Shown piece by piece: positions 10,693 through 21,236 of a stretch of 64,000 nucleotides of DNA; positions within the stretch are counted from its first letter, which is position 1, and the number at the start of each line of letters is the position of its first letter. The position numbers and the translations under genes were made by a program. The notes under the pieces are model-generated. The model had not been told where the DNA came from. It worked only from the letters and a program-made list of their open reading frames with translations, and did no database searches. The DNA is from Fistulifera solaris (taxonomy: Eukaryota > Bacillariophyta > Bacillariophyceae > Naviculales > Stauroneidaceae). The stretch spans positions 2,108,001 to 2,172,000 of the forward strand of contig AP026162.1 of NCBI GenBank assembly GCA_030295235.1, in the 5' to 3' direction.

Positions 10693-12362
10693 ATGGACGA
10701 CGACAATGAAAAATCAAAACGATCCAAATTCGTGAGCCAAAAGCGTCGGAAAGCTTCATCGACGAGCATTGTTCCGACGGCGATCGTTTGTTCCGTGACC
10801 GATCATCCCGGGGCCATTGAACTCGGAGTCATTCTTTGTATTTTAATCATTGCGCTGTATCTCTTTGGCTTTTATGAAGCCGTCATTTCCCTTCCGCAAA
10901 TTCGTGGAGATCCGTTTCATTTGCATCATCAAGCGTCACTCCGTGGTTTAAGTCAAGCACAAAACGTTCCACACTACGAAGAAGATGTAGGTGCGGCTCC
11001 AAAGAAGAAGAAGGCAGTGACAATTCCACCGGGCCAATGGCCCGTCAGTATTCGGGATGAAGAATTCGAGACGATTCTACATCCCGGTGATTTGACAACA
11101 CAAATGAAAGTGCCGAAACTGTGGAGTTATCCCATACACAACAACGAACTCATGACCCGCGATACGGCACTCCAAATTGGATCGTGCGTTGAACCCGATG
11201 AACACGGTCAGTACAACCGCGGCGAATCCTGTCCTTTGGAGAAACGTACCATCTTTGTCGGCATTGCATCGTATCGTGATTTTGAATGCCGTTCGACGGC
11301 GGAATCCATTTTTTGAGGGCGAAACATCCCGAACGCATTCGCATTGCGGTCGTGGATCAAATTGTCGATGGCGAAGATGCCTTGTGCAATGCACCATTAT
11401 TGCCGTGTGACACGCATCCGGAACAAGGATTGTGCAAATACAAAGACCAAATTGATGTGTACCAAATGGATGCGGCTTTGTCGATTGGACCCGTCTTTGC
11501 CCGGCACATTGGCTATCGCATGTACCGGGGCGAATATTATGCGACACAGTCGGATGCGCACGTGACCTACACACAAGACTGGGATGCCGATATTATACAA
11601 CAATTGGAAGTCACCAAAAATGAAATGGCGGTTTTGTCGACCTATCTCACGGACGTCCAAGGTTCCATTGATGAACAGGGTCATTCCTTGCGACATACCC
11701 GGCCCATTATGTGCAATACCTATTACGAAGGAGGGATCCAAGGAATGCATCTGCGACACGGGTCACAGCCGGAGCGCACGCCGTCGATCCAAGGATCCCC
11801 GCAATTGCAGCCATGGTGGGCGGCCGGTTACTCGTTTTCGCGGGGACACTTTGTGGTCAATGTTCCGTACGATTACAATCAGCCCATGATCTTTCAGGGG
11901 GAAGAAATGTCCATTGGTATTCGTGGCTTTACGATCGGTTACGATTATTACGCACCCGAGCGGAGTGTGTGCTTTCACCACTACGCGGTCGGCAAGAATG
12001 CCGAAGTCCGCAAGAAAGTGCACCATTTTTGGGAGAATACCAAGTTCAGTGGCACGGGCAAGAAGGCAATGGCGCGATTGTTGGGCATTGTGCACATGAA
12101 TCCCGAGGTGGATCCGCAGACATGGGATCATGCGGACGAAGACATTTACGGCATTGGAGGTGTCCGCACACCGGAAAAATTTTACGAAACCTTTGGAATC
12201 AATGTCAAGGAAAAGAAAGTGGAAGGGCATTTGTGCAGCTTTGTGGATACGGGCGGGAAGATGCATTACGAATTTTCACCATTCTTACGAAGTGATGGTA
12301 TGGGCGTCGACTACTCGAAGATCAATTACAAGTTCAAAGATCCCCGACCGAACGAAAAGTAA
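10693..12362 (+). CDS. Type II membrane GlcNAc-type glycosyltransferase
   Basis: About 556 residues after correcting one base. A basic cytoplasmic stretch (KRSKFVSQKRRK) precedes a single anchor (GVILCILIIALYLFGFYEAV), giving type II topology in the Golgi or ER. The luminal domain reads RTIFVGIASYRDFECRSTAE, RIAVVDQ, then a DXD-like aspartate centre (QSDAHVTYTQDWD), QPWWAAGYSFSRG and QGEEMSIGIRGFTIGYD. This is the layout of the GlcNAc transferase family that includes Skp1 hydroxyproline GlcNAc-transferase. The frame breaks at the T6 run 11309-11314; with T7 the two open frames join as TAESIFLRAKHPER. The donor and acceptor cannot be told from sequence. An upstream in-frame ATG at 10381 is possible but less likely. 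Confidence 0.85.
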
Positions 12363-12411
12363 AACTTCAAAAGGAGTTCAAATACCGCTTGATAACTTTT
12401 ACTAAGAGTAG

Positions 12412-13732
12412 TTAATCAAAGCAATCCCAATCATCGCTATGATAATACTCGGCGAGTAGACGATAAAGGAAACTCGGTTGAAAGGAACCGACATTGGTGA
12501 TGAATAGATCGACGTGCTCGGGTTTGATAATGTCATGGAGGGGGTTCACAAACTCAATATCTTCCAGCAGTTTGGCCTGCACTTCGGCGTATTCCATGAC
12601 GCTGCTGGGACTGAGCAGATCATTCATGGTGTCTTGTCCTTCATGAGGAAAGATGGGACACAGTTTAAAGAGACCGGTCGTGCAAACGACCGGAACCGAA
12701 TTGTGTTTCGCGGCGAGGGCTACCAAATTGCCTCCACTCGGTGTCATTAAACTGCCATTGGCCAATACAGCGTGCGCGGGAAGAATGACTTTATTGACAC
12801 GGGCCATGACAGCAAAGACGGCGGAGTCGTTGATTAAGGTAACATCCAACCCGGCATCGGCTAGTACCTTGGCCATCGAGTGACCGCTATTTCCCGGAGC
12901 TCCTTCACAGATAATGACTTGAAAATCCAATTTCTTGGCCGCGGCTGCCTTGAGGAACAATTCCACCGTCTTGGATCGTCCGCTGGTCAGTATAATCTCT
13001 CCCGAGTGAATGTGATTGACGACTTGTTCATTAATGTTTTTGTATAAATCCTCCAACTCATTGACAATTTCGTCCACTGCCACGAACGAAATGCGAGATT
13101 AGATTAATTTTTGAGCAGGGTGAGTCTACCAAAGCCTGCTAAAAGCGCTATGTTCGGCATCCATGATACTTACTCGCTTCCATGACGGTCGATTTGAGAC
13201 CCGAACGTTCTTGATAATAAAACGCGGGATACTCTGGACTCACTAGATCCGCATCCGCAAAGGATTCTTGTCTCTGATGATCGCCACTTCTCACACTACT
13301 GATGGACCGGGATGCCTTGACATGCTGCGGCAACGCCCACAACATGCTCTGCAACGAAAGTCGACCGCCGGTCGAATCGATCGTGTGTTCGTTGTCAAAA
13401 TTGGCTTCTTCCCGCACCGCCGCCATAATGCGACGTACCACATTCCCAATGGACGGTTCGTGATATCCGGCTTTTTGCAATTCGTGTCCAATGCCGCGCA
13501 ACAACAGATGCAATTGCGCCGGATTTTTCCATTTCGTCGAGCCCACCATGTGTCGTAAGAAATCGACGGTCCGGTGAATTACGATTCTGCGGTCCATTTG
13601 TTTGAGACGACCACGACGAAGTTCGAGGAGAAAGCGATCCAGTAACGCCAAATGTTTGCGATGGTGTTCTTCGAGCCACCGACGGACATCAAGATAATTG
13701 CGAATCTCCGTTTCGTCTGCCAGGCCTGTCAT
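12412..13732 (-). CDS. EIF2B2: Translation initiation factor eIF2B subunit beta
   Basis: Two exons, 13732-13174 and 13076-12412, with a 97-bp GT-AG intron (13077-13173) whose split codon gives Met. The 407-residue product is close to family length. The helical N-terminal half (FLRHMVGSTKWKNPAQLHLL, NVVRRIMAAVREEA) leads to the Rossmann-like regulatory core (ILTSGRSKTVELFL, VIICEGAPGNSGHSMA, LINDSAVFAVMARVNKVILP, ANGSLMTPSGGNLVALAAK). This distinguishes beta from alpha and delta through the NSGH and SLMTPSGG wording. It is part of the decameric guanine nucleotide exchange factor for eIF2. The frame is intact. It converges on the glycosyltransferase with 49 bp between stops. Confidence 0.92.
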
Positions 13733-14192
13733 TCTTCTTTAACTACGTTTCGGCGCTTGTTTCCGGAGCTGATTCGGCAAGTAAACTAAGCTGTCAACTA
13801 ATGCAGTTGACAAAAGCTCAAATTAGAAGAAGGGCTTCAAGCTACAAATAATAGAATTGCAACCTCAATCATCCGCACCGCATATTTTTTTCATTATTTC
13901 GGCCGCAACTCGGCCACCGCAAACAAGACGATTGATTAGCGTTAAGGCTAGCCATGACGAAAATCAGTCGTGGTTGTCGTAAACAAAAAGTAATCTACTC
14001 TATAGGCTATAGTACTTCATGATGACCGGAATTCAGTCGCGGTTTTGTTGAACCCGCACTCTATTGCGCCAAAAACGCGTCCGCCGTTTTTGCAGTTTGG
14101 AATTTGCGTTGTTGATTTTGATGGCCACCCGTTTTTATAGTCGATTCGTCTTTCACTTCTTCTTTTGTATGAATATTGTTTTCGCACTCAAT
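13733..14192. repeat. Intergenic region with two CAGTCG-type palindromes
   Basis: Divergent intergenic DNA holding two degenerate members of the GACTGAA-TTCAGTC family: CATGACGAAAATCAGTCGTG at about 13953-13972 and GACCGGAATTCAGTC at about 14023-14037. No gene is supported between 13733 and 14192. Confidence 0.45.
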
Positions 14193-14900
14193 ATGAAAGC
14201 ATCTTCCAGAACAATCTTTTCGGCAGTTTTTGTTTCTGTGGCGGTACATGCACTGCTGCTTCCCAAGGGCCGACAAACCTTCCGATTGCAGCAATCGGCA
14301 GGGGGATGATGTGATCGCACGGGCCCGTGAAAATGCCGGAATGTTCGATGTTTTGGAACCTCCCTCCTTATTTGATGATGATTTACTGGACGATATGCAA
14401 CAAGCACTTTTGACCATGGAAAACGAGTGCAACAAGGGCCGGGTTCTTTGACGTCGTCGGAAGTGCAAGATTTGGGAGCGCGATTGAATCGAATCATTCA
14501 AGAAATGAAAGAAAATGAGCATTTGACGGCAAGAGATCTGTTGAAGAATGATAATAGCCATCACTCTACGACTCCCGTTGCCCCAGCTGCTTCCAACACC
14601 CAGCAATCGAGTAGTCTGGACCAATTGGAAGACGATACACCGTCGTACGATGGCAAAGGTGGAATGGGACAGCCCCGTGGTACCGTCAACACTTATATTA
14701 TTGAAGGAATGGAAGAAATGGACTCGGAGACCTACCGTTTAGCGTTACAACAAAGCATTATTGATCGACAACGAGAGCGTCGTAGAAGCGGCAAAGTGGG
14801 GAACCGTGGAACCATTGACTACCTGAGCTCTCTCGGCGGTAAGCCCGACCGGAAAATTATGTTCGATCCCGATGAAAAGAAGGATACGAAAAAGAAGTAG
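14193..14900 (+). CDS. Signal-peptide protein with UIM-like helix, function unknown
   Basis: Three short open frames read as one 235-residue gene if G5 at 14301-14305 loses a base and GGG at 14436-14438 gains one. The start at 14193 opens a signal peptide (MKASSRTIFSAVFVSVAVHA); an ATG at 14121 is an alternative. The body is acidic (LFDDDLLDDMQQALLTM) and helical (LGARLNRIIQEMKENEHLTA). A late segment, SETYRLALQQSIIDRQRER, resembles a ubiquitin-interacting motif, which would be odd behind a signal peptide, so I treat it as chance or a plain helix. The C-terminus is basic (DEKKDTKKK). No known family recognised. Opposing single-base changes leave the total length in frame. Confidence 0.55.
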
Positions 14901-15368
14901 ATGCAATCGACGTTGGAATGAAATTAGACCAAAACACGTGTGTCTCGTTAAATTGCTGTGTTTTCCTTTCAAAATGTGTTACACATCATAAGCTAACTGA
15001 AAATAGTTACTCATTTTTTCTCTTAAAGCTGATCTTCAGCTGTACGATTGAACCGAGCAAGTCCCAATATCTGAACAATTGTTAGCCAAGTGCCTCTAAG
15101 CTATATAGACCCGACAGACTTCCTTGCCAACAGACAGTCGCGCGTTGCTTTGCAGAAACAATAAGTGACGTACTTCGTAATCATAGCTTCTGTCACATCG
15201 TGATCAAAAACCTACATGAAGATGCTATACTTCAACAGCAACGGTAACCTTAGTATCTTTGGACGAGCAGATGACGGACGTAAAAATGCATTGCTTATTA
15301 TCATCGACAACAGCGACCTTGCGGTTGTCTCATTCATGCATCTCTTTATTAGCTTCGATTACCAAAAG
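14901..15368. other. Intergenic region upstream of ketoacyl reductase
   Basis: About 470 bp with no gene. The downstream frame is open back to 15216, but Met at 15369 directly precedes the membrane segment, so the rest is taken as 5' UTR. Confidence 0.4.
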
Positions 15369-16399
15369 ATGTCTATCGCCTTTATCAAAGAAATTCCTCC
15401 GGTGGTCGCTGGACTCGCTGGGCTAGGATTCCTCGTGGCTCTCTCGTTGGTTGTCAAGGTATGTGAAATCGACACGTTCTTATTTTTCAGCATTCCTTTC
15501 TCACTCATTCGCTCCGCCCACAACAGGTCCTTTCCTCGACTTACAACACTTTCTTACGTCCAGGTAAAGACTTGAAGAAGCTAGGAAAATGGGCGGTAGT
15601 AACGGGTGCTACGGATGGCATCGGAAAGGCCTACGCCATGGGCTTGGCCAAAAAGGGAATGAGCATTGTCTTGATCAGTCGAACGGAAAGTAAATTGAAC
15701 GAAGTGAAAAAAGAAATTGAAACCAAGTATTCGGGGATTGAAGTGAAGCATATTGTCTGTGATTACTCCAAATTCGATAAGAAAGCGCAGGATGAGCTCA
15801 AGAAGCAGTTGGTGGGCCTCGAAGTGGGGGTGCTCGTCAACAATGTGGGTGTCAGTTACCGCTATCCTCGTTACTTTCACGAACTGCCCGATGATGAAGT
15901 GCAAAATCTTCTTACCATGAACATTGACTCGGTCGTCTGGATGACTCGTTTCGTTCTTCCTGGTATGATTGATCGCAAGAAGGGTGCCATTGTCAACATT
16001 TCGTCCGGATCGGCGTTGTACACGCTCCCCCTCTTGGCCGAGTATTCGGGTGCCAAGAGCTTTGTGGAAAAATTCTCTCGCGCTATTAATGCCGAATACA
16101 AAAACAAAGGCATTACCTGTCAGTGTCAGGCTCCGTTTTATGTCGCGACCAAATTGGCCAAGATGCGCAAGTCGTTCTCGGTTCCTGATCCGAACCAGTT
16201 TGTGGCGTTGGCGTTGAAGTGGGTGGGATACCCGGATTGTGTGGTGCAACCGTTCTGGGTGCATGCGCTACAAGGATGGGTCATGCACCGTGTTCCCGAC
16301 TCGATCTTGGCTTGGTTCATTATGAACATGCATTTGGCCATTCGCAAGAAGGGAATCAACAAGGATCTGAAACTGGCGTCGGAAGGAAAGCTAGAATAA
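15369..16399 (+). CDS. KAR: Very-long-chain 3-oxoacyl-CoA reductase (17-beta-HSD12 type)
   Basis: Two exons, 15369-15458 and 15527-16399, with a 68-bp GT-AG intron; 320 residues, matching the family (about 310-320). Exon 1 encodes a membrane anchor (PPVVAGLAGLGFLVALSLVV). The short-chain dehydrogenase core has VVTGATDGIGKAYA for NADP(H), NNVGVSYRYP, the Ser of IVNISSGSA and the catalytic YSGAKSF (Tyr-x3-Lys). It carries out the second step of fatty acid elongation in the ER, reducing 3-ketoacyl-CoA. The C-terminus lacks an obvious dilysine signal. The frame is intact. A 17-beta-hydroxysteroid dehydrogenase role is the alternative, but in algae elongation is the expected job. Confidence 0.9.
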
Positions 16400-16564
16400 G
16401 CTAGTTCTTCTACCAGATATCGGACATGTTTAGCCCAATTGCATCTATAAACAGAAATAGCTGTTTGTCGAAATTGCTAATAACAAGTAGTTCCTCATTG
16501 CCTCTACTGCAGTTCGTAGTTCGTGCAGTTCGGTAGGATGAACACACAGTTTCAAAAATAACTG

Positions 16565-16625
16565 AGTCATATACAGAATTTCTGTGAGAGAAAAACTTGG
16601 CTGGTTCCAGAATTTCTGGGATCTC
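16565..16625. repeat. CAGAATTTCTG palindrome pair
   Basis: ACAGAATTTCTGT and CCAGAATTTCTGG lie about 40 bp apart. Both belong to the same palindrome family that fills the arrays at 23.9 and 59.1 kb. Confidence 0.6.
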
Positions 16626-16943
16626 ATAACTTTAGCATCATAATATTTCGAAATTTACAGCTTTTGTTAACATATTATTAAAGTTACGGGTAAATCAAGT
16701 CGCAACATTGATGATTCTGAACTATTTGTTTTTTAAAAAAAGAGTTTCTTTTATTTCACGTCAAAGTTAAGAGTTTCTTTTATTTTACGTCGAAAATCCG
16801 AGGATCGACACCTTGAATTTTTACTATGAACGGAGTGTTGGTTTACCTATTTATTGCCTTGGTCACGTACCGAACCACAAAGGGATCCGTTTTGAGTCTC
16901 TCGCATCCGTCCATTGTCATTCAAATGCGAATATTATTATAAC

Positions 16944-17216
16944 TAGCCGCCTGCGGCTAGCCCTGCGGGGAGCTTTTTTTTTCGTTCTCGCCCTTCCCGC
17001 AAGCGGGGGGCTCGTTCCCCGTGGAAAAGCAGAAAAGCAAAAACAGTGACTGAGCCTGTACGCTGGACTCGATGTTGGCGCTTCGCGGGTTCGCGGGTTC
17101 GCAAGCCCCAGCATCCAGTATGCCACTCGACGAAGCAAAAGCGGAAAAAAGCGGCAAAAAAAGTTCCTACCGTGACACACACACACACACACGGACACTC
17201 AGCCTCGCGCTATTAT
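16944..17216. other. GC-rich insert inside the tandem repeat
   Basis: About 270 bp of sharply different composition lying exactly where one repeat unit ends and the next begins. It starts with the perfect dyad CTAGCCGCCTGCGGCTAG and contains GCGGGTTCGCGGGTTCGC, poly-T and poly-A tracts. Short frames exist on the minus strand but none looks like a protein. Confidence 0.6.
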
Positions 17217-17236
17217 AAATAGATAGATAGATAGAT
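17174..17236. repeat. Microsatellites (AC)n and (TAGA)n
   Basis: An AC run of about nine units near 17174-17192 and a TAGA run of about five units at 17217-17236 close the GC-rich insert and abut the next repeat unit. Confidence 0.85.
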
Positions 17237-17852
17237 TACGGGTAAATAAAGTAAACTATTTGTTTTAAATGTTTCTTATATTTTTCGTCGAAAATCCGAG
17301 GATCGACACCTTGAAATTTTTACTATGAAACGGAGTGTTGGTTTACGCCAGCCAAGACTGGATTGTGCAGTAGTCACGTACCGAACCACAAAGGGATCCG
17401 TTTTGAGTCTCTCGCATCCGTCCATTGTCATTCAAATGCAAATATAATTACAATTACGGGTAAATAAAGTTGCAACAATGATGAATCTAAACTATTTGTT
17501 TTTAAAAAATGTTTCTTATATTTTTCGTCGAAAATCCGAGGATCGACACCTTGAAATTTTTACTATGAAACGGAGTGTTGGTTTACGCCAGTCAAGACTG
17601 GATTGTGCAGTAGTCACGAACCGAACCACAAAGGGTTCCGTTTTGAGTCTCTCGCATCCGTTTATTGTCATTCAAATGCGAATATAATTACAATTACGGG
17701 TAAATAAAGTCGCAACAATGATGAATCTAAACTATTTGTTTTAACTGTTTCTTATATTTTTCGTCGAAAATCCGAGGATCGACATCTTGAATTTTTACTA
17801 TGAAACGGAGTGTTAGGTTACTTTGTACCTCATCTAAGATTTCTGAACGAGG

Positions 17853-17912
17853 AATAACAGAATTTCTGTATGATGAAAAAACCTCAACCAGAATTTCTGA
17901 AGCAAGCCATGC
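17853..17912. repeat. CAGAATTTCTG palindromes downstream of repeat B
   Basis: AAGATTTCTGA, ACAGAATTTCTGT and CCAGAATTTCTGA follow in 60 bp, the same family as at 16565, 23.9 and 59.1 kb. They sit about 100 bp upstream of the next gene. Confidence 0.6.
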
Positions 17913-18000
17913 GTTTATTTCAAGACAACTGATAATAAAACAGCTGCCATTACGCTTCAATAAACCAGAGTGATATAAACATTTTCCGTCGCCTGTTTTC

Positions 18001-18987
18001 ATGAGTCGAAAGATCCTTAGCAGATACTCACAAGTTGCAACATTTGTGCTCCTGGTCGGTTCTATTGCAAGCTTTACGTTTTACAGAAACCCACAGAAGC
18101 CACGCCGACCCATCAGTTTCGTGCGTAGTACATTGGAAAAACGAGAATATGTGGACCACGCAGACCTATTTGCCGCAAATGAACCCCAGCAACGCCGAAG
18201 TGAATTATGGCTAGATCTGCGAGAAACAGCCATTGCGCCAAGAGAAGCTCTTCAATTTCTGGAAAAACAACTTTACAACAAAAACGACAACATGAGTATG
18301 GATACATCCGATGTTTCTCCACGAAAAGTACTTTCGTTGATCGACAAAGTGTTGTTGCCAGAGGAGATTTTTGCTAAAGTTGTTGCTAGGGGCGACGATA
18401 TAGGTTTCCCTCTGCTCTACACGGTGAATGATGAATCCATTCTAGTAGAAGGTAACCGTCAGACAAACCAATCTTGTCCATCGGGGAAAATTGTCACGTG
18501 CCGGCACACCGAAATACTCGATCCGCTCACTGCGATGGACATTACAAGCATTGGACAGTGGTCGTTTGTAGACAAAACAGATGGGTCTGATGAATACGAA
18601 AGGATTCTTTGGCTGGAAAAACAAGTCGCCGGATTGGTCGACTTTTTATCCTCGACTACGGCTGCACCTATCCTGTCATCCCAGGGTTTATTAGTACCTT
18701 CTATCTCCGACAAGATCCTGTCTAGGAAGGGTGGAGTTGCTGTCTCCTGTCGCACGAGGACAGCATTTGTACAATTGAATTCGGCACTGGAACAGTCGTT
18801 GTGCTCGACCCTTGTCACTCGCACAACAGATTCGGGCATTCTTGTGACAGTTGAAGCACCTTTGGGGGTGAGAATATCTCCACCATCGCTTCGAACAGCG
18901 TTGGTGTTGCCCTTGGATTTACGGATATGGGAAGCGGCGAGAGATATCCAGGAGGAGGAGGAACATGAAACGGAGATCGACGAGTAA
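18001..18987 (+). CDS. Orphan protein with N-terminal membrane anchor
   Basis: Intact 328-residue frame without intron. The N-terminus (SQVATFVLLVGSIASFTFY, about 9-28) is a signal anchor or signal peptide; the ASF within it could be a plastid-type cleavage site. The remainder is globular, mixed helix and strand, with an acidic end (EEEEHETEID). No motif, metal site or repeat is recognisable, and I do not know the family. It lies 90 bp after the last palindrome of the repeat region and converges on the cyclo-ligase with 30 bp between stops. Confidence 0.6.
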   Translation: MSRKILSRYSQVATFVLLVGSIASFTFYRNPQKPRRPISFVRSTLEKREYVDHADLFAANEPQQRRSELWLDLRETAIAPREALQFLEKQLYNKNDNMSMDTSDVSPRKVLSLIDKVLLPEEIFAKVVARGDDIGFPLLYTVNDESILVEGNRQTNQSCPSGKIVTCRHTEILDPLTAMDITSIGQWSFVDKTDGSDEYERILWLEKQVAGLVDFLSSTTAAPILSSQGLLVPSISDKILSRKGGVAVSCRTRTAFVQLNSALEQSLCSTLVTRTTDSGILVTVEAPLGVRISPPSLRTALVLPLDLRIWEAARDIQEEEEHETEIDE

Positions 18988-19017
18988 AATGTGAATCTAA
19001 TGTCACCAGATACACTT

Positions 19018-19785
19018 TTATTTATTCTTAGGTTCGATTATTTCGCTTGGTGTTATGATGAGATCCATACGTCTATCGTACGACTCCACCGGAATTTCCT
19101 CAACCAACTGACAAGTCAAACAAACTGCAAGCAAGCAGGGAGGTTTTTTGTCGCTTGATATCATGCGCTGAATGAAGCGATCGTAGTACCCCTTCCCTTG
19201 GCCAAGGCGATCACATTTTCGATCAAAGGCAAGGCCAGGAACGATGAGAACGTCAATGTCACCTTCTTTGGCCAGCACAATCGGCATTTCCGGCGGTGGC
19301 TCCGGGATACCCCACTTGTTTCGCGGCCACGCGTGGTGGAAGAGCTCTCCGGCCTTGGTAGCACTTTGATCAACCTTTAACAGCTCCATATCCGCATGTT
19401 CAAAATTCTTGCCTACTTGTGGGACATAAATGTGTTTGCCGCCTTCTACAGCGTTCCGTATGGCTGGATCAGTATCGATTTCGAAGCTGGGCATCGAAAG
19501 GAAGAGCCCCACCGATTGGGCTTGCTGATACACAGGGAGATCAAAAAGCCGCTTCCAAACCTCAAGACTTTGACTCTCTATGTCTTGTCTTGATAATTGA
19601 CTTATCATCGATCGAACTTGCTTCCGTAATAGCTTTTTGCGTGTAACGATATCGGTTGCACCGGTGGTAGCCGAAACTGAACTCATTTTTCGACGCAATA
19701 CCGAACGAAATGATACTTTGCTATCAAAACAAATTCCCGGTTTCAGCAAAGCGCTTATGAGAAAACTTCCTTTCCAAGCGTACAT
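19018..19785 (-). CDS. MTHFS: 5-formyltetrahydrofolate cyclo-ligase
   Basis: Intact 255-residue protein. The family core starts at about residue 50 (KKLLRKQVRSMI), with HIYVPQVG for nucleotide contacts and the hallmark LIVPGLAFDRKCDRLGQGKG then YYDRF, where the Gly-rich loop binds ATP phosphates. It converts 5-formyl-THF to 5,10-methenyl-THF, clearing a dead-end folate. A 45-residue N-terminal extension with Arg, Ser and hydrophobic residues (SFRSVLRRKMSSVS) suggests mitochondrial or plastid import; a Met at about residue 34 could start a cytosolic form. The core alone is about 205 residues, the usual size. Confidence 0.9.
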   Translation of the reverse strand: MYAWKGSFLISALLKPGICFDSKVSFRSVLRRKMSSVSATTGATDIVTRKKLLRKQVRSMISQLSRQDIESQSLEVWKRLFDLPVYQQAQSVGLFLSMPSFEIDTDPAIRNAVEGGKHIYVPQVGKNFEHADMELLKVDQSATKAGELFHHAWPRNKWGIPEPPPEMPIVLAKEGDIDVLIVPGLAFDRKCDRLGQGKGYYDRFIQRMISSDKKPPCLLAVCLTCQLVEEIPVESYDRRMDLIITPSEIIEPKNK

Positions 19786-19877
19786 GAAGCTTTTTAAGGA
19801 AGAACACTAGTCTATGTGACTTTGAAGCGGAAACGCTCGCATCGCTGTCGCTTTTTTCGCGTTCGAAAAAATGTTTG

Positions 19878-19907
19878 CAAATCGTGACTGAAACCCAGTC
19901 GGATTTG
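19878..19907. repeat. Extended GACTG-CAGTC dyad
   Basis: CAAATC-gt-GACTG, a 5-nt loop, then CAGTC-g-GATTTG: a longer-armed member of the GACTGAA-TTCAGTC family, able to form a hairpin of about 11 pairs with one bulge. Confidence 0.55.
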
Positions 19908-19924
19908 GTTCATCATACTCCGGA

Positions 19925-19999
19925 AAGGACGTTAAAATTCTGCCTCTCAGTACATATTTCTACGTAGCGCTTACGGCGAGGCAGAATTTTAACGTCGTT
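19925..19999. mobile_element. MITE-like hairpin, copy 1
   Basis: 75 bp. The terminal inverted repeats share an 18-bp perfect core (ACGTTAAAATTCTGCCTC and its complement) and extend to about 22 bp with one mismatch. The inside (TTTCTACGTAG..TTACGGC) carries a small dyad. No coding capacity; a non-autonomous element or structured relic is the simplest reading. No clear target duplication is visible. Confidence 0.6.
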
Positions 20000-20512
20000 T
20001 CTAGTATTCACATGGTAGCATGATCTCTACTCTGTCTGAAGATGCATCTAGCCTCTAGCCTCTAGCAATGTTACAAGGTGATCTTTGCGTACGATAAGCT
20101 TGTTCGCGAGTGGTAACTAAAGGCTAACATACAGGTGTTTGGAGAAACAAAGATGGGATTACGTTCGGGATAAATCGATTAACTGATTGTTCATTCTTCC
20201 AGCCTCTACCAGGTATTCACCTCATCGGAGTGAGGATAGCCAACTTTCACATTATGACGTCCTGGATTCGTGAAAGGAACCTCCCTCTTGAAATATTTCC
20301 CGATTAGTAAACTTTTTCAAAATTCTACCAAAAGACCTTCTTGACTTTCGCATTCCTCCACCACATACTCTCTAAACAGACTCTAGCGCTAGGAGAGGAT
20401 GCCGGCAGAAAAAATGGTTGGCAGACCGATGAGAAATTCATCGCGACAGACGGAGCCATCATCCCTTAAAAATCTGTAAACCGTGGCGCCTCAGAGTCTG
20501 CAAGCTTTTGGA

Positions 20513-20587
20513 AAGGACTTTAAAATTCCGCCTCTCAGTATAAGTTTCTACGTAGAGCCTACGGCGAGGAAGAATTTTAACGTCGTT
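20513..20587. mobile_element. MITE-like hairpin, copy 2
   Basis: Second copy 590 bp downstream, same orientation and same length (75 bp), about 85-90% identical by eye to copy 1. Its terminal repeats are less perfect (CTTTAAAATTCCGCCTC against GAGGAAGAATTTTAACG), as expected for an older copy. Confidence 0.6.
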
Positions 20588-21236
20588 CCCTAGTCTAGTG
20601 CGATTTTACACCGTTGAACATCCGTACTCTCTCTTTTGAAGGTTCGTTGACCAACTATGGCGAGAGAAGAACTATTGCCGTGATCCTCGCCAAGGGGAAA
20701 TCACAATGCACACAACATGCACACCGTTTTCTGCGTTCTATGCTTTCTGAAGCTATGTTTCGATATGGACTGTCTCCCACGGAGTAAGCCATGTTTCCGA
20801 GGTTTCTGAATTATACGATGACGCAAGATTTGCAAGGTGACGTTAAACACAAAGAAGTGATTTGATTGGTGCGATAAAAGAAAGCAGGACGCTTGTAACA
20901 GATGACGCTTGAGGTTCGCTTTCTGAAGTGGCCACATCATTCCTGTTGCAGATTGTGTTTGTGTTCGCGCCTTCGCTATGGAACACAAAACATTGATAAC
21001 GAAAAAGGTCAAAAGGTTGAAACCAGAACTGCAAACACCAACGCCCTCAGACGATTTGCTCGGCCTCATCACATAAAACAGTGATCCACATTATTATTTC
21101 GCAACATCGCTTCGATTACGGAACAAAGCACAAGCATACACAACCGATCTCACGAGCAAATTGGTTTTTCGCAACTTATCATCTTATCAATCCACAGTGG
21201 CAAATCCGAAAGAGTGTACCATCTATACTTTTCATC

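Larger units (their letters stand above)
16684..17835 (+). repeat. Tandem direct repeat, four copies of 220-240 bp (family B)
   Basis: The start TTACGGGTAAAT recurs at 16684, 17236, 17454 and 17694. Each copy continues with TTTCGTCGAAAATCCGAGGA, TTTTTACTATGAAACGGAGT, CCGTTTTGAGTCTCTCGC and CATTGTCATTCAAATGC. The two middle copies are nearly identical; the first is interrupted by a GC-rich insert and the last is cut short near 17820. The copies include CCAGTCAAGACTGG, another small dyad. No coding frame crosses the array. Part of the unit (TTTTTACTAT then AGTGTTGGTT) is shared with family A. Confidence 0.85.
19786..21236. other. Long intergenic region with hairpin elements
   Basis: 1.45 kb without a supported gene. 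It contains a 30-bp dyad, two MITE-like hairpins and a CTAGCCT triplet repeat near 20048-20065. The minus frame 20701-21072 has no family resemblance and starts in low-quality coding sequence. Confidence 0.5.

Noticed and set aside
16917-17198. Three overlapping minus-strand frames in the GC-rich insert
   Set aside because: They start in the (AC)n microsatellite and give low-complexity Cys/Val/Arg strings.
20701-21072. Minus-strand frame of 123 codons
   Set aside because: No start context, no family resemblance, odd composition, and it lies in a gap rich in hairpin elements.
21081-21236. N-terminal extension of the PAS protein
   Set aside because: It begins with GTG and reads like untranslated DNA; a good ATG exists at 21237.
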